Notes: a model not told the origin generated them from the sequence alone. A stretch of DNA of 64,000 bases from Balneola sp. (GCA_017640785.1 JAEPPZ010000001.1:248001-312000); one strand, 5' to 3'; counted from the stretch's first letter, positions 32,781-42,647 are shown. Numbers and translations: made by a program.

Positions 32781-34145
32781 TTAACTTTCTATTTTTGATT
32801 GATTGATCACGGTGTTCATTCCTTGAATTACATCTGTAAATTCTGAAGCAACATACTTCCGGACAATATTTCCATTTTGATCAACTAAAATTCTGGTAGG
32901 TACGTCAGTCACATTAAAGGTCTCGATCAGTTTTTGAATATCAAAAGTACCAAATGCAGCAACGCCCCAATGCTTTACACGCTCCTCAAAAAATGCATTT
33001 ACGGTCACTTCACTTCTGTCGAGAGGAATAGTAAATATCTCCAGATCATAGTTTTGATAGATCTGATGTATTACCACTGTACGATCGTATTGATCCTGAT
33101 AAAGGCGACTTGCAACCGGCGTAATTTCAATTATATAAGGCTTCCCAATTAACGTTGATGAATTAATGGAATCTCCTTCCTGAGTCGTAAATGAAAAGTC
33201 AGGAACTCTGAATCCCGGAGCCAAATAAGCCAGATCATAACCAATGTTCTTAGCCCATTGCATTGCATTGGTTTTACTCTTGTACTTCTTTTCAAATATT
33301 TCAAGAGCTGACTTAGCTTCATCCACTCTTGAGCTATCATATAAAACTTCGATCTTCTTTTGATCCAGACCCAAAATAAGGTCTTCACGTTCTGTAAGTT
33401 CTGAAAGTGAATCCAGGTATGAAATTCCTTTATCCAATCCTTTTTCTTTAGCTATATAAGGAAACCCAAAGCTAACGGCAGCAAAAATAGCATCCTCACT
33501 GGTAAGAGCATCATCGATTCTCTGCATCATCATAGGTTTATCAATTGTATTAAGCAATCTGGCAGATTCTGAAGCAGCTAAGTTTGCCGCTATTGTTTCA
33601 GAATGCTTTTCGTGGATTTCCCAATACAGATCACTCCATTTTAAAACCTCATCATAAATAAGAGAATCTTCAATTGCACCTGCAGCTATATAAGCGGCTA
33701 CTCTTTTAAACCCCCGGTCAACCCGATCAAAGGTTTCCATTGCCCGATGTTCTCTTGAATCTAATTCAAAATTAACATTTAAAGCAGGCAGCTCTCCTGA
33801 AAAAGTAAGAGTGTCATTATCGGCTAGTATAAACTGAGTAGTTGCAACCTGATTTCCATTTCTGTTAATGAAAACCGGATAGATTCCTTTTTGAGGGAAT
33901 TCCACTTTTCCCTTAACGATGCCATTGGCATTGGTTGCTTTATCAAAAATTGTATCAACTTTACTGGTAGCACTTTCCTGATAAGTGATTATCAATTGAA
34001 TGCCCGAATAATCTTTTGAATCATCAACAGAATCTGCAACTGTTATAGTACCATTCAGATAAGCCGTCTCGAATTCCGGATCGTTGCTACAATTAGCAAG
34101 AGCGTACGTAAGAAAAACTAAATAAAATATATTTCTGATCTTCAT
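32781..34145 (-). CDS. Thioredoxin-fold (TlpA/AhpC-like) lipoprotein lacking the CxxC motif
   Basis: A lipoprotein of 454 aa from the preferred ATG at 34145 (a GTG five codons earlier at 34160 is possible); AGGTGA upstream supports the ATG. Lipobox: ALANCSND. The N-terminal roughly 120 residues look like a DUF4369-type beta domain (FSGELPALNVNFEL), then a helical stretch, then a C-terminal redoxin fold starting APGFRVPDFSFTTQEGD and ending DVPTRILVDQNGNIVRKYV. Where TlpA proteins carry W-C-x-x-C, this one has ITPVASRLYQDQY, so it cannot do CxxC redox chemistry. It is between gatB and tpiA with a 21-bp gap and no gap respectively. Probably a periplasmic binding or scaffold role. Confidence 0.75.
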   Translation of the reverse strand: MKIRNIFYLVFLTYALANCSNDPEFETAYLNGTITVADSVDDSKDYSGIQLIITYQESATSKVDTIFDKATNANGIVKGKVEFPQKGIYPVFINRNGNQVATTQFILADNDTLTFSGELPALNVNFELDSREHRAMETFDRVDRGFKRVAAYIAAGAIEDSLIYDEVLKWSDLYWEIHEKHSETIAANLAASESARLLNTIDKPMMMQRIDDALTSEDAIFAAVSFGFPYIAKEKGLDKGISYLDSLSELTEREDLILGLDQKKIEVLYDSSRVDEAKSALEIFEKKYKSKTNAMQWAKNIGYDLAYLAPGFRVPDFSFTTQEGDSINSSTLIGKPYIIEITPVASRLYQDQYDRTVVIHQIYQNYDLEIFTIPLDRSEVTVNAFFEERVKHWGVAAFGTFDIQKLIETFNVTDVPTRILVDQNGNIVRKYVASEFTDVIQGMNTVINQSKIES

Positions 34146-34166
34146 AATAGTTTGATTCACCTAGAA

Positions 34167-35615
34167 TCAATTTTGTAATTTTTTTGAAACCATTTCTGTA
34201 ACCAATTTCGGGTTGGCTTTACCTTTCGATGCTTTCATAGCCTGTCCCACAAAAAAGCCCATCAATTGTTTTTTTCCTTCCTTATATCTTTGTACTTCAT
34301 CCGGGTTATTCGCAATTATTTCATCCACAATTGGCTCTAAGAATCCCGAATCTGAAACTTGTATTAAATTCATCTCTTTTGCTAATTCTTCCGGAGATTT
34401 TTTATTACCTAACATCGCATTAAAAATATCCTGCATAGCAGACGAATTGATCTTGTCTTCTTCTTTAAGTTTTACCAATTCAGCCAAACGCTCCGGCGAA
34501 ATCGAGAACTCACCAATCTCAATACTTTGTTCATTTAAGATACGAAGCACATCTCCAAGAACAATATTTGAAGCTGATTTTGGATTTTTAGTAAAAGAAA
34601 CAACTTCCTCGAAATAATCTGCCAGATACCTACTTTCTGTCAATGTAACCGCATCATTTTCGCTCATGGCATATTCTTTTATGAATCGCTTTTGACGTAC
34701 ATCAGCCAATTCCGGGAGCTCTTCTTTTATATCAGCGAGCAATTCTTCAGTAACAATTACGGGTGGTAGATCCGGTTCCGGAAAATACCGATAGTCATGA
34801 GCTTCTTCTTTTGAGCGCATCACTCTGGTCTGATTTTTTGTAGTATCCCATAATCTGGTTTGCTGAACTACTTCACCACCTTCTTCGATTAACTCGATCT
34901 GTCTGTAAATTTCAAACTCAATGGCTTTTTCAACATTCCGGAAAGAGTTCATGTTCTTTAACTCAGTTCGGGTACCAAATTTTTCTCTTCCTCTTGGACG
35001 AACAGACACGTTTGCATCACAGCGTAAGCTTCCTTCTTCCATGTTTCCATCACAGATCTCCAAATACTGTACAATTTGTTTGATCTTGGTCAAATAAGCG
35101 TATGCTTCCTGTGGAGTTCTTAAGTCCGGTTCTGAAACTATTTCTATCAGTGGAGTACCTGCACGATTCAGATCCACTAATGTGTTATAAGGATCCTGAT
35201 CATGTATTGACTTCCCTGCATCTTCTTCCATGTGAATGCGGGTAATCCCGATTCTTTTATCATACTCATCCAGTTCAATATCAATAAAACCGTCGAAACA
35301 AATGGGAGTATCGAACTGAGAGATCTGATATCCTTTTGGAAGATCCGGGTAGAAATAATTTTTCCGGGCAAAAATGGATTTCGGAGCAACGCTACAATCT
35401 GTTGCCAGTCCCATTTTAATGATATAGCGAACTAAGTTCTCATTAATAACCGGTAACGTTCCGGGGTGTCCCAAGCAAAGTGGTGAAACCTGTGTATTCG
35501 GAGCTTCTCCGTACTGTGCTGCAACCGGTGCAAAAGCTTTACTTTTGGTTAATAATTGTGCGTGTACCTCAAGGCCAATTACTGCCTCAAACCGTTCATG
35601 GGCAATTGTGCTCAT
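34167..35615 (-). CDS. gatB: Aspartyl/glutamyl-tRNA amidotransferase subunit B
   Basis: Part of the GatCAB complex that converts Glu-tRNA(Gln) or Asp-tRNA(Asn) to the amide form. The 482-aa product has the family N-terminus FEAVIGLEVHAQLLTKSKAFAP, the signatures FYPDLPKGYQISQFDTPIC and RIHMEEDAGKSIHD, and the Zn/Mg region with EGSLRCDANVSVRP. A C-terminal YqeY-like helical domain ends KASKGKANPKLVTEMVSKKL. It heads a long minus-strand operon (gatB to luxC). gatA and gatC are not in the window. No glutaminyl-tRNA synthetase gene is seen, consistent with but not proving use of the indirect route. Confidence 0.97.
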   Translation of the reverse strand: MSTIAHERFEAVIGLEVHAQLLTKSKAFAPVAAQYGEAPNTQVSPLCLGHPGTLPVINENLVRYIIKMGLATDCSVAPKSIFARKNYFYPDLPKGYQISQFDTPICFDGFIDIELDEYDKRIGITRIHMEEDAGKSIHDQDPYNTLVDLNRAGTPLIEIVSEPDLRTPQEAYAYLTKIKQIVQYLEICDGNMEEGSLRCDANVSVRPRGREKFGTRTELKNMNSFRNVEKAIEFEIYRQIELIEEGGEVVQQTRLWDTTKNQTRVMRSKEEAHDYRYFPEPDLPPVIVTEELLADIKEELPELADVRQKRFIKEYAMSENDAVTLTESRYLADYFEEVVSFTKNPKSASNIVLGDVLRILNEQSIEIGEFSISPERLAELVKLKEEDKINSSAMQDIFNAMLGNKKSPEELAKEMNLIQVSDSGFLEPIVDEIIANNPDEVQRYKEGKKQLMGFFVGQAMKASKGKANPKLVTEMVSKKLQN

Positions 35616-35738
35616 TTAGTCCTGTTTCAGAATCGTGATTTATGAAGGGTAAAGATATTAAAGTAAATACTTAGATAGTAAACTTAATATGCATTACTTC
35701 TGCGGTTTTAGTATGTTCTTTTAGATTAATGAGTTGCT

Positions 35739-37196
35739 ATGAAATATCTACTTACTTTTTTATTAATGTTGCTTTGCGGCTCATCAATTTCTGCTCAGGA
35801 ACGATATTTTCATGAATTAAAAGGGTTGGAAGATTCGTCAGGTACAACACAATTATTTTATCGACTGTATGAGCCTAAAAACAGAACATGTTCTTATCAG
35901 GAATACGGCCAAACTTATACTACTAACATAAACCCATACAAAAATCACATTTATCATTTGGACACTGAACTTAATTCAGATTCTGTTATTCTAAGAGATT
36001 ACGTTCAACTGTCTGGCTTTTGTCAGGAAATCCCATATAAAATCGAGTCTTATACTTTCATCGATAATAAGGTCACAAAACCGGTAGCTATCTATGAATC
36101 TATTTATGGTTTGAGTGGCAGTGCTACTTTAGAAACTTATGACGAAAACATTTTCCAAATCGGAATTGCCAACCCGCTTGGTTTAAATTTTCAAAAAAGT
36201 ACAAACAGTCTGATTGTTACATCTCCTATTCACGAAATAGTAATAAAGGCTGTTTCTGGATATGGCGCTACTCTAAAAAAAACCTACCGATTTCCTTTAA
36301 ACCAAGACAGTTTATGGAACCAAAAAAGTTACTATGATGATTATCCGGATTCACTCTTAATTGACTTCTCTGTTCTCGGGGTTGTTGATTATAATGATGA
36401 TATCTTTATCGGGTTTAAAGATTCCAGTCTGGTATTGTCTTATGATTCAGGAGATACTTCACAGGTAATTATTGATAACTTTTTTGAAAAGCATTCCATG
36501 TTTGATGCTTCATTTGAGCCACTACTCATACCTCCTTCACCGGTTTTTTACCTTAGAAATAAGGCAAATTATATTGGAAATGGTGTTAGTTCTGACATTA
36601 TCAGAGTTCGTGAATTTGGTGATTTTGCAGGTTCTCGTTGGGAAGACCATGAATTGTTGAAAAATTCTGAAAACAAAAGAATATCTATAGACTACTCGAA
36701 CCCTGACCATCTATATTTATCCGACACTACAAAAGTTTTCTTCTCTGAAGATTATGGAGAAACTATGCAGCAAATTCTGGAATTTGACGAAGAAGTAACC
36801 GGACTCTACAAAAAGCCAGATTCGGATATTTTGTATGTACTGACCAAAACGGACCTTTATAAAGTAGAAAACGGTCAACCAACTTCCATTAAACAAGTTC
36901 CGGTTAGTAATGAAGAATCTCCTGAAATCCCGAATTCGGTTTCTCTAAAACAAAATTACCCGAATCCCTTTAATCCAACCACTACCATTGAGTTTGAACT
37001 GGATAAATCTACGTTCACAAAACTGACGGTATATGATGTAGTTGGAAGAAAAGTACGAGAACTGGTAAATGAAAAACGTTCGGCCGGAACCAACACCATT
37101 GAATTCAACGCCACCAATTTAGCCAGTGGAGTGTATCTATACAGATTGGAAGCAAACGGCGTTGTTCAAACTAAGCGATTAACTTTAATCAAGTAG
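35739..37196 (+). CDS. Secreted protein with C-terminal sorting domain, function unknown
   Basis: A 485-aa exported protein. Signal peptide: YLLTFLLMLLCGSSISAQ. The body (20-390) is beta-rich with several blocks that resemble propeller/BNR-type repeats (DIFIGFKDSSLVLSYDSGDTS, LYLSDTTKVFFSEDYGET, DSDILYVLTKTDLYKV). The tail (from about 405) is a sorting domain: LKQNYPNPFNPTTTIEFELD, LTVYDVVGRKVREL, LASGVYLYRLEANG, almost the same as in the 911-aa protein. It is monocistronic, divergent from gatB and convergent with the agmatine deiminase gene. A small AT-rich inverted repeat sits between the convergent stops. Confidence 0.75.
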   Translation: MKYLLTFLLMLLCGSSISAQERYFHELKGLEDSSGTTQLFYRLYEPKNRTCSYQEYGQTYTTNINPYKNHIYHLDTELNSDSVILRDYVQLSGFCQEIPYKIESYTFIDNKVTKPVAIYESIYGLSGSATLETYDENIFQIGIANPLGLNFQKSTNSLIVTSPIHEIVIKAVSGYGATLKKTYRFPLNQDSLWNQKSYYDDYPDSLLIDFSVLGVVDYNDDIFIGFKDSSLVLSYDSGDTSQVIIDNFFEKHSMFDASFEPLLIPPSPVFYLRNKANYIGNGVSSDIIRVREFGDFAGSRWEDHELLKNSENKRISIDYSNPDHLYLSDTTKVFFSEDYGETMQQILEFDEEVTGLYKKPDSDILYVLTKTDLYKVENGQPTSIKQVPVSNEESPEIPNSVSLKQNYPNPFNPTTTIEFELDKSTFTKLTVYDVVGRKVRELVNEKRSAGTNTIEFNATNLASGVYLYRLEANGVVQTKRLTLIK

Positions 37197-37197
37197 T

Positions 37198-37239
37198 TCA
37201 ATATTGAATGTTCATTGTTGGATATTCAATATTCATCTG
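37198..37239. repeat. AT-rich inverted repeat between convergent genes
   Basis: TTCAATATTGAATGTTCATT followed by GGATATTCAATATTCAT. The arms pair over about 11-12 bases around AATATTGAA/TTCAATATT. A degenerate, oppositely oriented relative lies at 38283-38313 on the other side of the agmatine deiminase gene. It may serve as a weak bidirectional terminator. Confidence 0.45.
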
Positions 37240-38287
37240 TTCCGTAAAGCTGCTGTGTTATACAGTGAATACTCCCCTGCCCCCAAACCAGATCAGCACA
37301 ATCAATTCCTATAATTTCTCTATCCGGAAAGTATTTTTTTAATAGATCCAGCGCTTGCTGGTCATACCGTTCATCATAAAGAGGAACTAACACACATCCA
37401 TTTCCCACATAAAAATTAGCGTAGCTTGCCGGTACAAATTCTGAGCCATCTACTGTGGTCCCCTCGATTTTGGTTTTAGGAAGAGGTAGTATTTCTATCT
37501 TCAATTTACCACCATTTTTTAATGTAGCAGATTGAAGGATCTCCAGGTTTTCCTGAAGAGCTTTATAATTTATATCATTCTCATCTTCACAAACCATTGT
37601 TAAAACAGTTTCTTCGTTCAGAAATCGAGTCAGATCATCAATATGGCCATCGGTATCATCTCCGGCTAATCCAGATTTGAGCCAAATGATATTTTCAACT
37701 CCTAAGTATGTACTTAGATTCTGTTCAATCTCTTTTTTGGTTAGCGATGGATTTCTATTAGGATTCAGAAGTACCGACTCTGTAGCCAACAAATCCCCAA
37801 CTCCGTTCACATCAATAGAACCGCCTTCCAAAATCATTTTTGTTGATACTTTTTTTATTCCGAAAAGCTCAGAAATAAATTCAGGTATATTATTGTCGGA
37901 ATCCCAGGGCGGATATTTTTCTCCCCAAGCATTGTATTCCCAGTCCGTAATTATAAACTCATTCTTGTCTCTCACAAAGATCGGCCCGCAATCCCTTGCC
38001 CAAACATCATTTACTGGATAAACTTTGATTAGAACTTGTTTAGCATCAATTCCTTCAACTTTAAAAAGCTTTAAAACCCTGCTTAGCACTTCGTTATTTT
38101 CTACTAAAAGTAAAATTTGTTCGTACTCAGAAAGGCTTTTTATGATGTTCAGATATACTTTCTCAACTCTTTGAAGTCTCTCGTCAGGCCAGGTCTCTCT
38201 ATTTGATGGCCAATGAAGCAAAGTTGCAGAATGCTTTTCCCATTCCGCCGACATTAAAAGATCATTCGGATTCTGTTCGATATTCAT
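37226..38287 (-). CDS. aguA: Agmatine deiminase
   Basis: Hydrolyses agmatine to N-carbamoylputrescine and ammonia (guanidino-group-modifying superfamily). The 353-aa protein has the family's VWARDCGPIFV, EGGSIDVNGVGDLLATE, GDDTDGHIDDLTRFL (His and Asp of the active site) and the C-terminal nucleophile in GQGSIHCITQQ (Cys342). It lies 30 bp downstream of the nitrilase-type amidase that takes its product, so the two form a complete agmatine-to-putrescine module. No arginine decarboxylase is in the window, so agmatine either comes from elsewhere in the genome or from outside. Confidence 0.93.
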   Translation of the reverse strand: MNIEQNPNDLLMSAEWEKHSATLLHWPSNRETWPDERLQRVEKVYLNIIKSLSEYEQILLLVENNEVLSRVLKLFKVEGIDAKQVLIKVYPVNDVWARDCGPIFVRDKNEFIITDWEYNAWGEKYPPWDSDNNIPEFISELFGIKKVSTKMILEGGSIDVNGVGDLLATESVLLNPNRNPSLTKKEIEQNLSTYLGVENIIWLKSGLAGDDTDGHIDDLTRFLNEETVLTMVCEDENDINYKALQENLEILQSATLKNGGKLKIEILPLPKTKIEGTTVDGSEFVPASYANFYVGNGCVLVPLYDERYDQQALDLLKKYFPDREIIGIDCADLVWGQGSIHCITQQLYGTDEY

Positions 38288-38317
38288 GATTCCTTGTTCA
38301 CTATTCGATATTGAAAG

Positions 38318-39196
38318 TCAGTCAATCAACCTTTTCATGATTCCATCATAAACATCAATTCTACGGTCTCTGAAGAAAGGCCATTCTCTTCGCTGACTTT
38401 CAATGGAGTTAAGGTCGACCTCTGCAATAACGATCTCTTCTTTTTCTCCACCTTGGTTGAGGATTTCCCCAAATGGACCTGCGACAAAAGAGTTGCCCCA
38501 GAATTTATTTCCTTTCTCTTTTCCTACCCTGTTTGTTACGGCAACAAAACATCCGTTTGCAATAGCATGACTTCTTTGAATAGTTATCCATGCATCCATA
38601 AATATTTTTTTCTGTTTTCGGGTTTCCTTCCTCAACATTCCTATCGCAGTTGGATAAAAAATGATCTCAGCGCCTTTCAGGGCTGTTATTCGTGCAGCCT
38701 CAGGATACCATTGATCCCAACAAATAAGCGCTCCAATCTTACCAAAAGCCGTATCAAAAACCTGAAATCCGGTTTCTTTGTCTCCCGGAGTAAAATAATA
38801 TTTCTCATGAAAACCGGGATCGTCCGGAATATGCATCTTCCGGTAATTCCCTAAAACACTTCCATCTGCATCAATTACTACCAATGAGTTATGATAAATT
38901 CCCTGAGTTCTTTTCTCAAAAAATGGAACTATTAGCACAACACCTAGTTCTTCAGATAATTCACTAAGCTCCTGAACCAGTTTTCCATCAATCGATTCAG
39001 CCCAATCAAAGTTTTTTTCATCATGCTGATTGCAGAAATAAATAGTATTAAAAAGCTCCTGTAGACAAATAATATTTGCCCCTTCCTCAGCAGCAGATCT
39101 TATCAAATCTTTAGCTCTTTCTACATTTTGTGATGGGTCAGATTCACAATAAGTTTGTATCAAACCCAGCTTTATAAGTCGTTTTTCATTTTCCAT
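38318..39196 (-). CDS. aguB: N-carbamoylputrescine amidase
   Basis: Nitrilase-superfamily enzyme releasing putrescine, CO2 and ammonia from N-carbamoylputrescine. The 292-aa product shows the catalytic triad Glu47 (IICLQELFN), Lys120 (NYRKMHIPDDPGF) and Cys159 (GALICWDQWYPEAAR). The flanking residues, notably EKYYFTPGD and FFRDRRIDVYDGI, are those of the plant/Pseudomonas AguB type. It is first in a two-gene operon with agmatine deiminase and divergent from pckA (224 bp between starts). Confidence 0.94.
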   Translation of the reverse strand: MENEKRLIKLGLIQTYCESDPSQNVERAKDLIRSAAEEGANIICLQELFNTIYFCNQHDEKNFDWAESIDGKLVQELSELSEELGVVLIVPFFEKRTQGIYHNSLVVIDADGSVLGNYRKMHIPDDPGFHEKYYFTPGDKETGFQVFDTAFGKIGALICWDQWYPEAARITALKGAEIIFYPTAIGMLRKETRKQKKIFMDAWITIQRSHAIANGCFVAVTNRVGKEKGNKFWGNSFVAGPFGEILNQGGEKEEIVIAEVDLNSIESQRREWPFFRDRRIDVYDGIMKRLID

Positions 39197-39301
39197 AACT
39201 AAAGGTACAAATTATCATGTTTTTTAGGATTTTATTTTTCAACCAATCTGTAAAACTACTATGAATATTTAGGCGATTAATCTTCCTTCCCTTAATTAAA
39301 A

Positions 39302-39309
39302 AAGCGCTT
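39302..39309. promoter_or_regulatory. LacI/CcpA-like operator candidate upstream of pckA
   Basis: AAGCGCTT in the context AAAAAAGCGCTTCCACG, 112 bp before the pckA start in the divergent aguB/pckA gap (39197-39420). A-rich on the left and CC on the right, like the gltB copy. Confidence 0.5.
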
Positions 39310-39420
39310 CCACGAACTTCCTTTAATGCCTAAGAAATTAAGGTTTAAATGGTTTTTTACTTAAAATTAGATAAGTAAATCCTTAACTTTAAGGCTTCAC
39401 TTAAAACTTCATTATTAAAA

Positions 39421-41028
39421 ATGACACCTAACTACGACAAGCACCCTAAAAGCAAGATCGGATTAGATTATTTAGGACTGGAGAGTAATAAAAATGTACA
39501 CTGGAATTTATCTCCGGCTGAATTGTATGAAAGAGCTATTGCACGAGGAGAAGCTTTTCTTACTAAAGACCATGCGCTGGTAGTACACACCGGAAAATTT
39601 ACCGGCCGCTCACCTAAAGACAAATTTATTGTTGACCAACCTTCCATTCATGATGACATAGATTGGGGTGATGTCAATCAACCAATTTCTGAAGAAGTAT
39701 TTGATAAATTATTCAAAAAGGCTCAGAATTATCTTTCTGACAAAGAACTCTTTGTAAAAGATCTGTATTGCGGAGCTGACAAAGCTACACAGCTTCAGGT
39801 AAGAGTAGTTAGTGAAGTCGCTTATCACGGGTTGTTTGCTCATAACATGTTTCGTCGCCCAAATAACGATGAACTTGTGAATCATGAGCCTGAGTTTACA
39901 GTAATGGCAGCTCCATTTCTGGAAGCTGATCCTGCTGAAGATGGTACAAAATCCAGTACATTCATAATCTGTAATTTCGAGAAAAAGATCATCCTTATCG
40001 GAGGAACATTATACTCCGGAGAAGTTAAAAAAGGAATTTTTGGAGTAATGAATTACCTGCTTCCTAAAAAAGGAATTATGGCAATGCATTGCTCTGCAAA
40101 CCATGATGAAAATGGTAAGACGGCTGTTTTCTTTGGTTTATCCGGAACGGGAAAAACGACACTTTCTGCCGACCCTGAAAAAACACTTATTGGTGATGAT
40201 GAGCATGGTTGGAGTGATGATGGTGTTTTCAATTTCGAGGGAGGTTGTTATGCAAAAACGATCAATCTTTCTGAAGAAGGTGAGCCGATGATCTACGCAA
40301 CCACCAAAATGCCGGGTACAATTTTAGAGAATGTTATTCTTGATGATAACCGCGAACCGGATTTCGATGATGTAAGTCTTACTCAAAATACAAGATGTTC
40401 ATACCCGATCGATTTTATTCCTAACGCCAGCAAAACCGGTACAGGTGGACATCCGGAGAATATTATTTTCTTAACTGCCGATGCTTTTGGAGTACTCCCT
40501 CCGATTTCTAAACTGACACCTGAACAAGCCATGTATCACTTCATCAGTGGATACACAGCAAAAGTAGCAGGAACGGAACGTGGTGTTACCGAACCTCAAG
40601 CTACTTTTTCAGCTTGCTTTGGTTCTCCTTTTATGCCTTTACATCCTACTGAATATGCTGAGTTGCTTGCTGAAAAGATCAGAAAGCATGGCTCTCAGGT
40701 TTGGTTGGTAAACACAGGCTGGACCGGTGGTGCTTATGGCGAAGGTTCAAGAATGAAGCTTTCTCATACCCGCCGAATGTTAAGTGAAGCAATAGCAGGT
40801 AATCTTGAAAATGCAGTCTACACAAAGGATCCAATTTTTGGGGTTGAAGTTCCAACCGCTGTAGATGGTGTTCCTTCTGAAGTACTAATTCCAAGAAACA
40901 CCTGGAAAAGTGCTGACGAATATGACATCAAAGCAAAAGAGCTTGCTAAAATGTTCGTAGATAACTTTAAAAAGTTTGAATCTGAAGCCAGTGATGCATT
41001 ATTGGCAGCTGCTCCAAAAGGAGACTGA
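39421..41028 (+). CDS. pckA: Phosphoenolpyruvate carboxykinase (ATP)
   Basis: Converts oxaloacetate and ATP to PEP and CO2, the committing step of gluconeogenesis. The 535-aa product has full family length. The substrate loop GRSPKDKFIVD, kinase-1a (P-loop) GLSGTGKTTLSADP from residue 239, kinase-2 IGDDEHGWSDDGVFNFEGGCYAK, and adenine-binding LVNTGWTGGAYGEGSRMKL are all visible. It is monocistronic, with a strong terminator hairpin after it and a LacI-like palindrome before it, suggesting control by carbon source. Confidence 0.97.
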   Translation: MTPNYDKHPKSKIGLDYLGLESNKNVHWNLSPAELYERAIARGEAFLTKDHALVVHTGKFTGRSPKDKFIVDQPSIHDDIDWGDVNQPISEEVFDKLFKKAQNYLSDKELFVKDLYCGADKATQLQVRVVSEVAYHGLFAHNMFRRPNNDELVNHEPEFTVMAAPFLEADPAEDGTKSSTFIICNFEKKIILIGGTLYSGEVKKGIFGVMNYLLPKKGIMAMHCSANHDENGKTAVFFGLSGTGKTTLSADPEKTLIGDDEHGWSDDGVFNFEGGCYAKTINLSEEGEPMIYATTKMPGTILENVILDDNREPDFDDVSLTQNTRCSYPIDFIPNASKTGTGGHPENIIFLTADAFGVLPPISKLTPEQAMYHFISGYTAKVAGTERGVTEPQATFSACFGSPFMPLHPTEYAELLAEKIRKHGSQVWLVNTGWTGGAYGEGSRMKLSHTRRMLSEAIAGNLENAVYTKDPIFGVEVPTAVDGVPSEVLIPRNTWKSADEYDIKAKELAKMFVDNFKKFESEASDALLAAAPKGD

Positions 41029-41057
41029 ATTTATTTAGTTTCGGTCTGAAGCTTTTC

Positions 41058-41093
41058 AAAGCCCATTCTGTTCAGGATGGGCTTTTTTTATTT
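41058..41093 (+). terminator. Rho-independent terminator after pckA
   Basis: AAAGCCCAT (41058-41066) and ATGGGCTTT (41077-41085) form a 9-bp stem with a 10-nt loop, followed by a T-run. It touches the 3' end of the convergent prfA gene, whose stop begins at 41092. Confidence 0.85.
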
Positions 41094-42171
41094 AATCCTC
41101 TACCAATTCATTTAATTTATCAAGATTATCCTGAACACGGAGTGCATCTATAGCTTCATGCAGATCGCCTTTCATGATGTTATCTAAATTGTACAGCGTT
41201 AGATTAATTCGATGATCGGTAAACCGACCTTGTGGGAAATTATAGGTTCTGATCTTGGCGGAACGGTCACCTGTAGAAACCTGACTTTTTCTTTCAGCAG
41301 CTCTTGCTTTCTCCTTCTTTTCCAGTTCAATATCATACATCTTTGAACGAAGCATGGTCATTGCTTTTTCCTTATTCTGATGCTGTGAACGCTCTTCCTG
41401 ACATTCAACCACGATTCCTGTCGGCTCATGCGTAATTCTGATTGCGGAATCCGTTTTGTTAACGTGCTGACCACCAGCTCCACTTGCACGGAAAGTATCA
41501 ATTCTCAGATCTGCGGTGTTGATATCAACGTCTACTTCTTCTACTTCCGGAAGAACCGCTACCGTTGCAGCTGATGTATGCACCCTGCCCTGACTTTCAG
41601 TTGCCGGAACTCTTTGTACCCGGTGAACCCCGGATTCATATTTCATCTTCCCGAAAACCTCATTTCCTTCCAACGAAAACACGATTTCTTTATAGCCGCC
41701 TTTATCTGATTCAGTTATGCTCATTAAACTCATTTTCCAATTTTGAGAATCAGCATAGCGTCTGTACATATCAAACAGATCTCCCGCAAAAATAGCAGCC
41801 TCGTCTCCTCCCGTACCGGCTCTGACTTCAATAATGGCATTTTTGGAATCTTCAGGATCTTTAGGAACCAATTTCATCTTGATGTCATCTTCAAGCTTGG
41901 CTAATTGCTCCTTGATCTCTTTGTTTTCTTCCTTAGCCATTTCGGTGATCTCGGCATCCTCATCCATTTCGATGAGTTCTTTGTTTCCTTCCTGCCGATC
42001 ATGCAGATCTTTCCAACTGTCGTAATCTTGTACTAATTCTTCGAGATCGCTTCTCTCTTTGGTCAGCTCAGTATATTTATCAGGATCATCAAAAACCGAA
42101 GGATCGCTCATTGCTGCGTTCACTTCTTCAAATCTTGATTTTATCTGCTTTAATTTTTCTTCTATATCCAT
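41092..42171 (-). CDS. prfA: Peptide chain release factor 1
   Basis: Terminates translation at UAA and UAG. The 359-aa protein shows the codon-recognition PAT tripeptide in [17 protein letters not shown], the catalytic GGQ in [17 protein letters not shown], and the downstream [17 protein letters not shown] and [19 protein letters not shown] blocks. The PAT tripeptide identifies RF1 rather than RF2 (SPF). No hemK/prmC methylase gene is adjacent. The gene is convergent with pckA and followed upstream by the four-helix-bundle gene. Confidence 0.97.
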   Translation of the reverse strand: MDIEEKLKQIKSRFEEVNAAMSDPSVFDDPDKYTELTKERSDLEELVQDYDSWKDLHDRQEGNKELIEMDEDAEITEMAKEENKEIKEQLAKLEDDIKMKLVPKDPEDSKNAIIEVRAGTGGDEAAIFAGDLFDMYRRYADSQNWKMSLMSITESDKGGYKEIVFSLEGNEVFGKMKYESGVHRVQRVPATESQGRVHTSAATVAVLPEVEEVDVDINTADLRIDTFRASGAGGQHVNKTDSAIRITHEPTGIVVECQEERSQHQNKEKAMTMLRSKMYDIELEKKEKARAAERKSQVSTGDRSAKIRTYNFPQGRFTDHRINLTLYNLDNIMKGDLHEAIDALRVQDNLDKLNELVED

Positions 42172-42217
42172 GTACTATCTGTCGACTACTTTTATTTATA
42201 AGGTAAGAATATAGAAG

Positions 42218-42580
42218 TTAGGAGTTAAGAATCTTTTTTCGATAAGCTCTGAGCATTTTACTTACTTCCATCAGATTTGAGATTAATACTCCTGTCTCAG
42301 CATAGTTAAGATCCTGACATAGAATCAAATAGTAATGACACTCTTCCAGCGATCCCTGAGAAATATTATAGAATCTTGCTTTATCTTTATCAGTTCTTTT
42401 TCTAAATCCTTCAGCGATGTTTGCCGCAATTGATACTGCAGCTCTTCTAAGTTGCGAAGTTAATCCATAAATCTCTGTTTTTGGAAAATTTTCGGACATT
42501 CTATAAACATCCAAAACAAATTGGTGAGACTTTTGCCAAACAATCAGATCTTTAAAACTTTGAGCTGGCTTATTATTCAT
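42218..42580 (-). CDS. Four-helix-bundle protein (23S rRNA IVS-type)
   Basis: A 120-aa protein of the 'four helix bundle'/S23 family, first known from intervening sequences in 23S rRNA genes. Visible features: FKDLIVWQKSHQFVLDVYR, FPKTEIYGLTSQLRRAAVSIAANIAEG (family signature), SLEECHYYLILCQDLNY and a helical, basic C-terminus. Here it is a free-standing gene between prfA and purK, as is common in Bacteroidota. Function unknown; a nucleic-acid-binding pentameric bundle is the proposal for the family. Confidence 0.85.
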   Translation of the reverse strand: MNNKPAQSFKDLIVWQKSHQFVLDVYRMSENFPKTEIYGLTSQLRRAAVSIAANIAEGFRKRTDKDKARFYNISQGSLEECHYYLILCQDLNYAETGVLISNLMEVSKMLRAYRKKILNS

Positions 42581-42647
42581 AATATCCTCCTACATTCTAA
42601 ATTCTACTTTATGTATCTTAATTAAAAACAATCAAAATCTATTTAAA

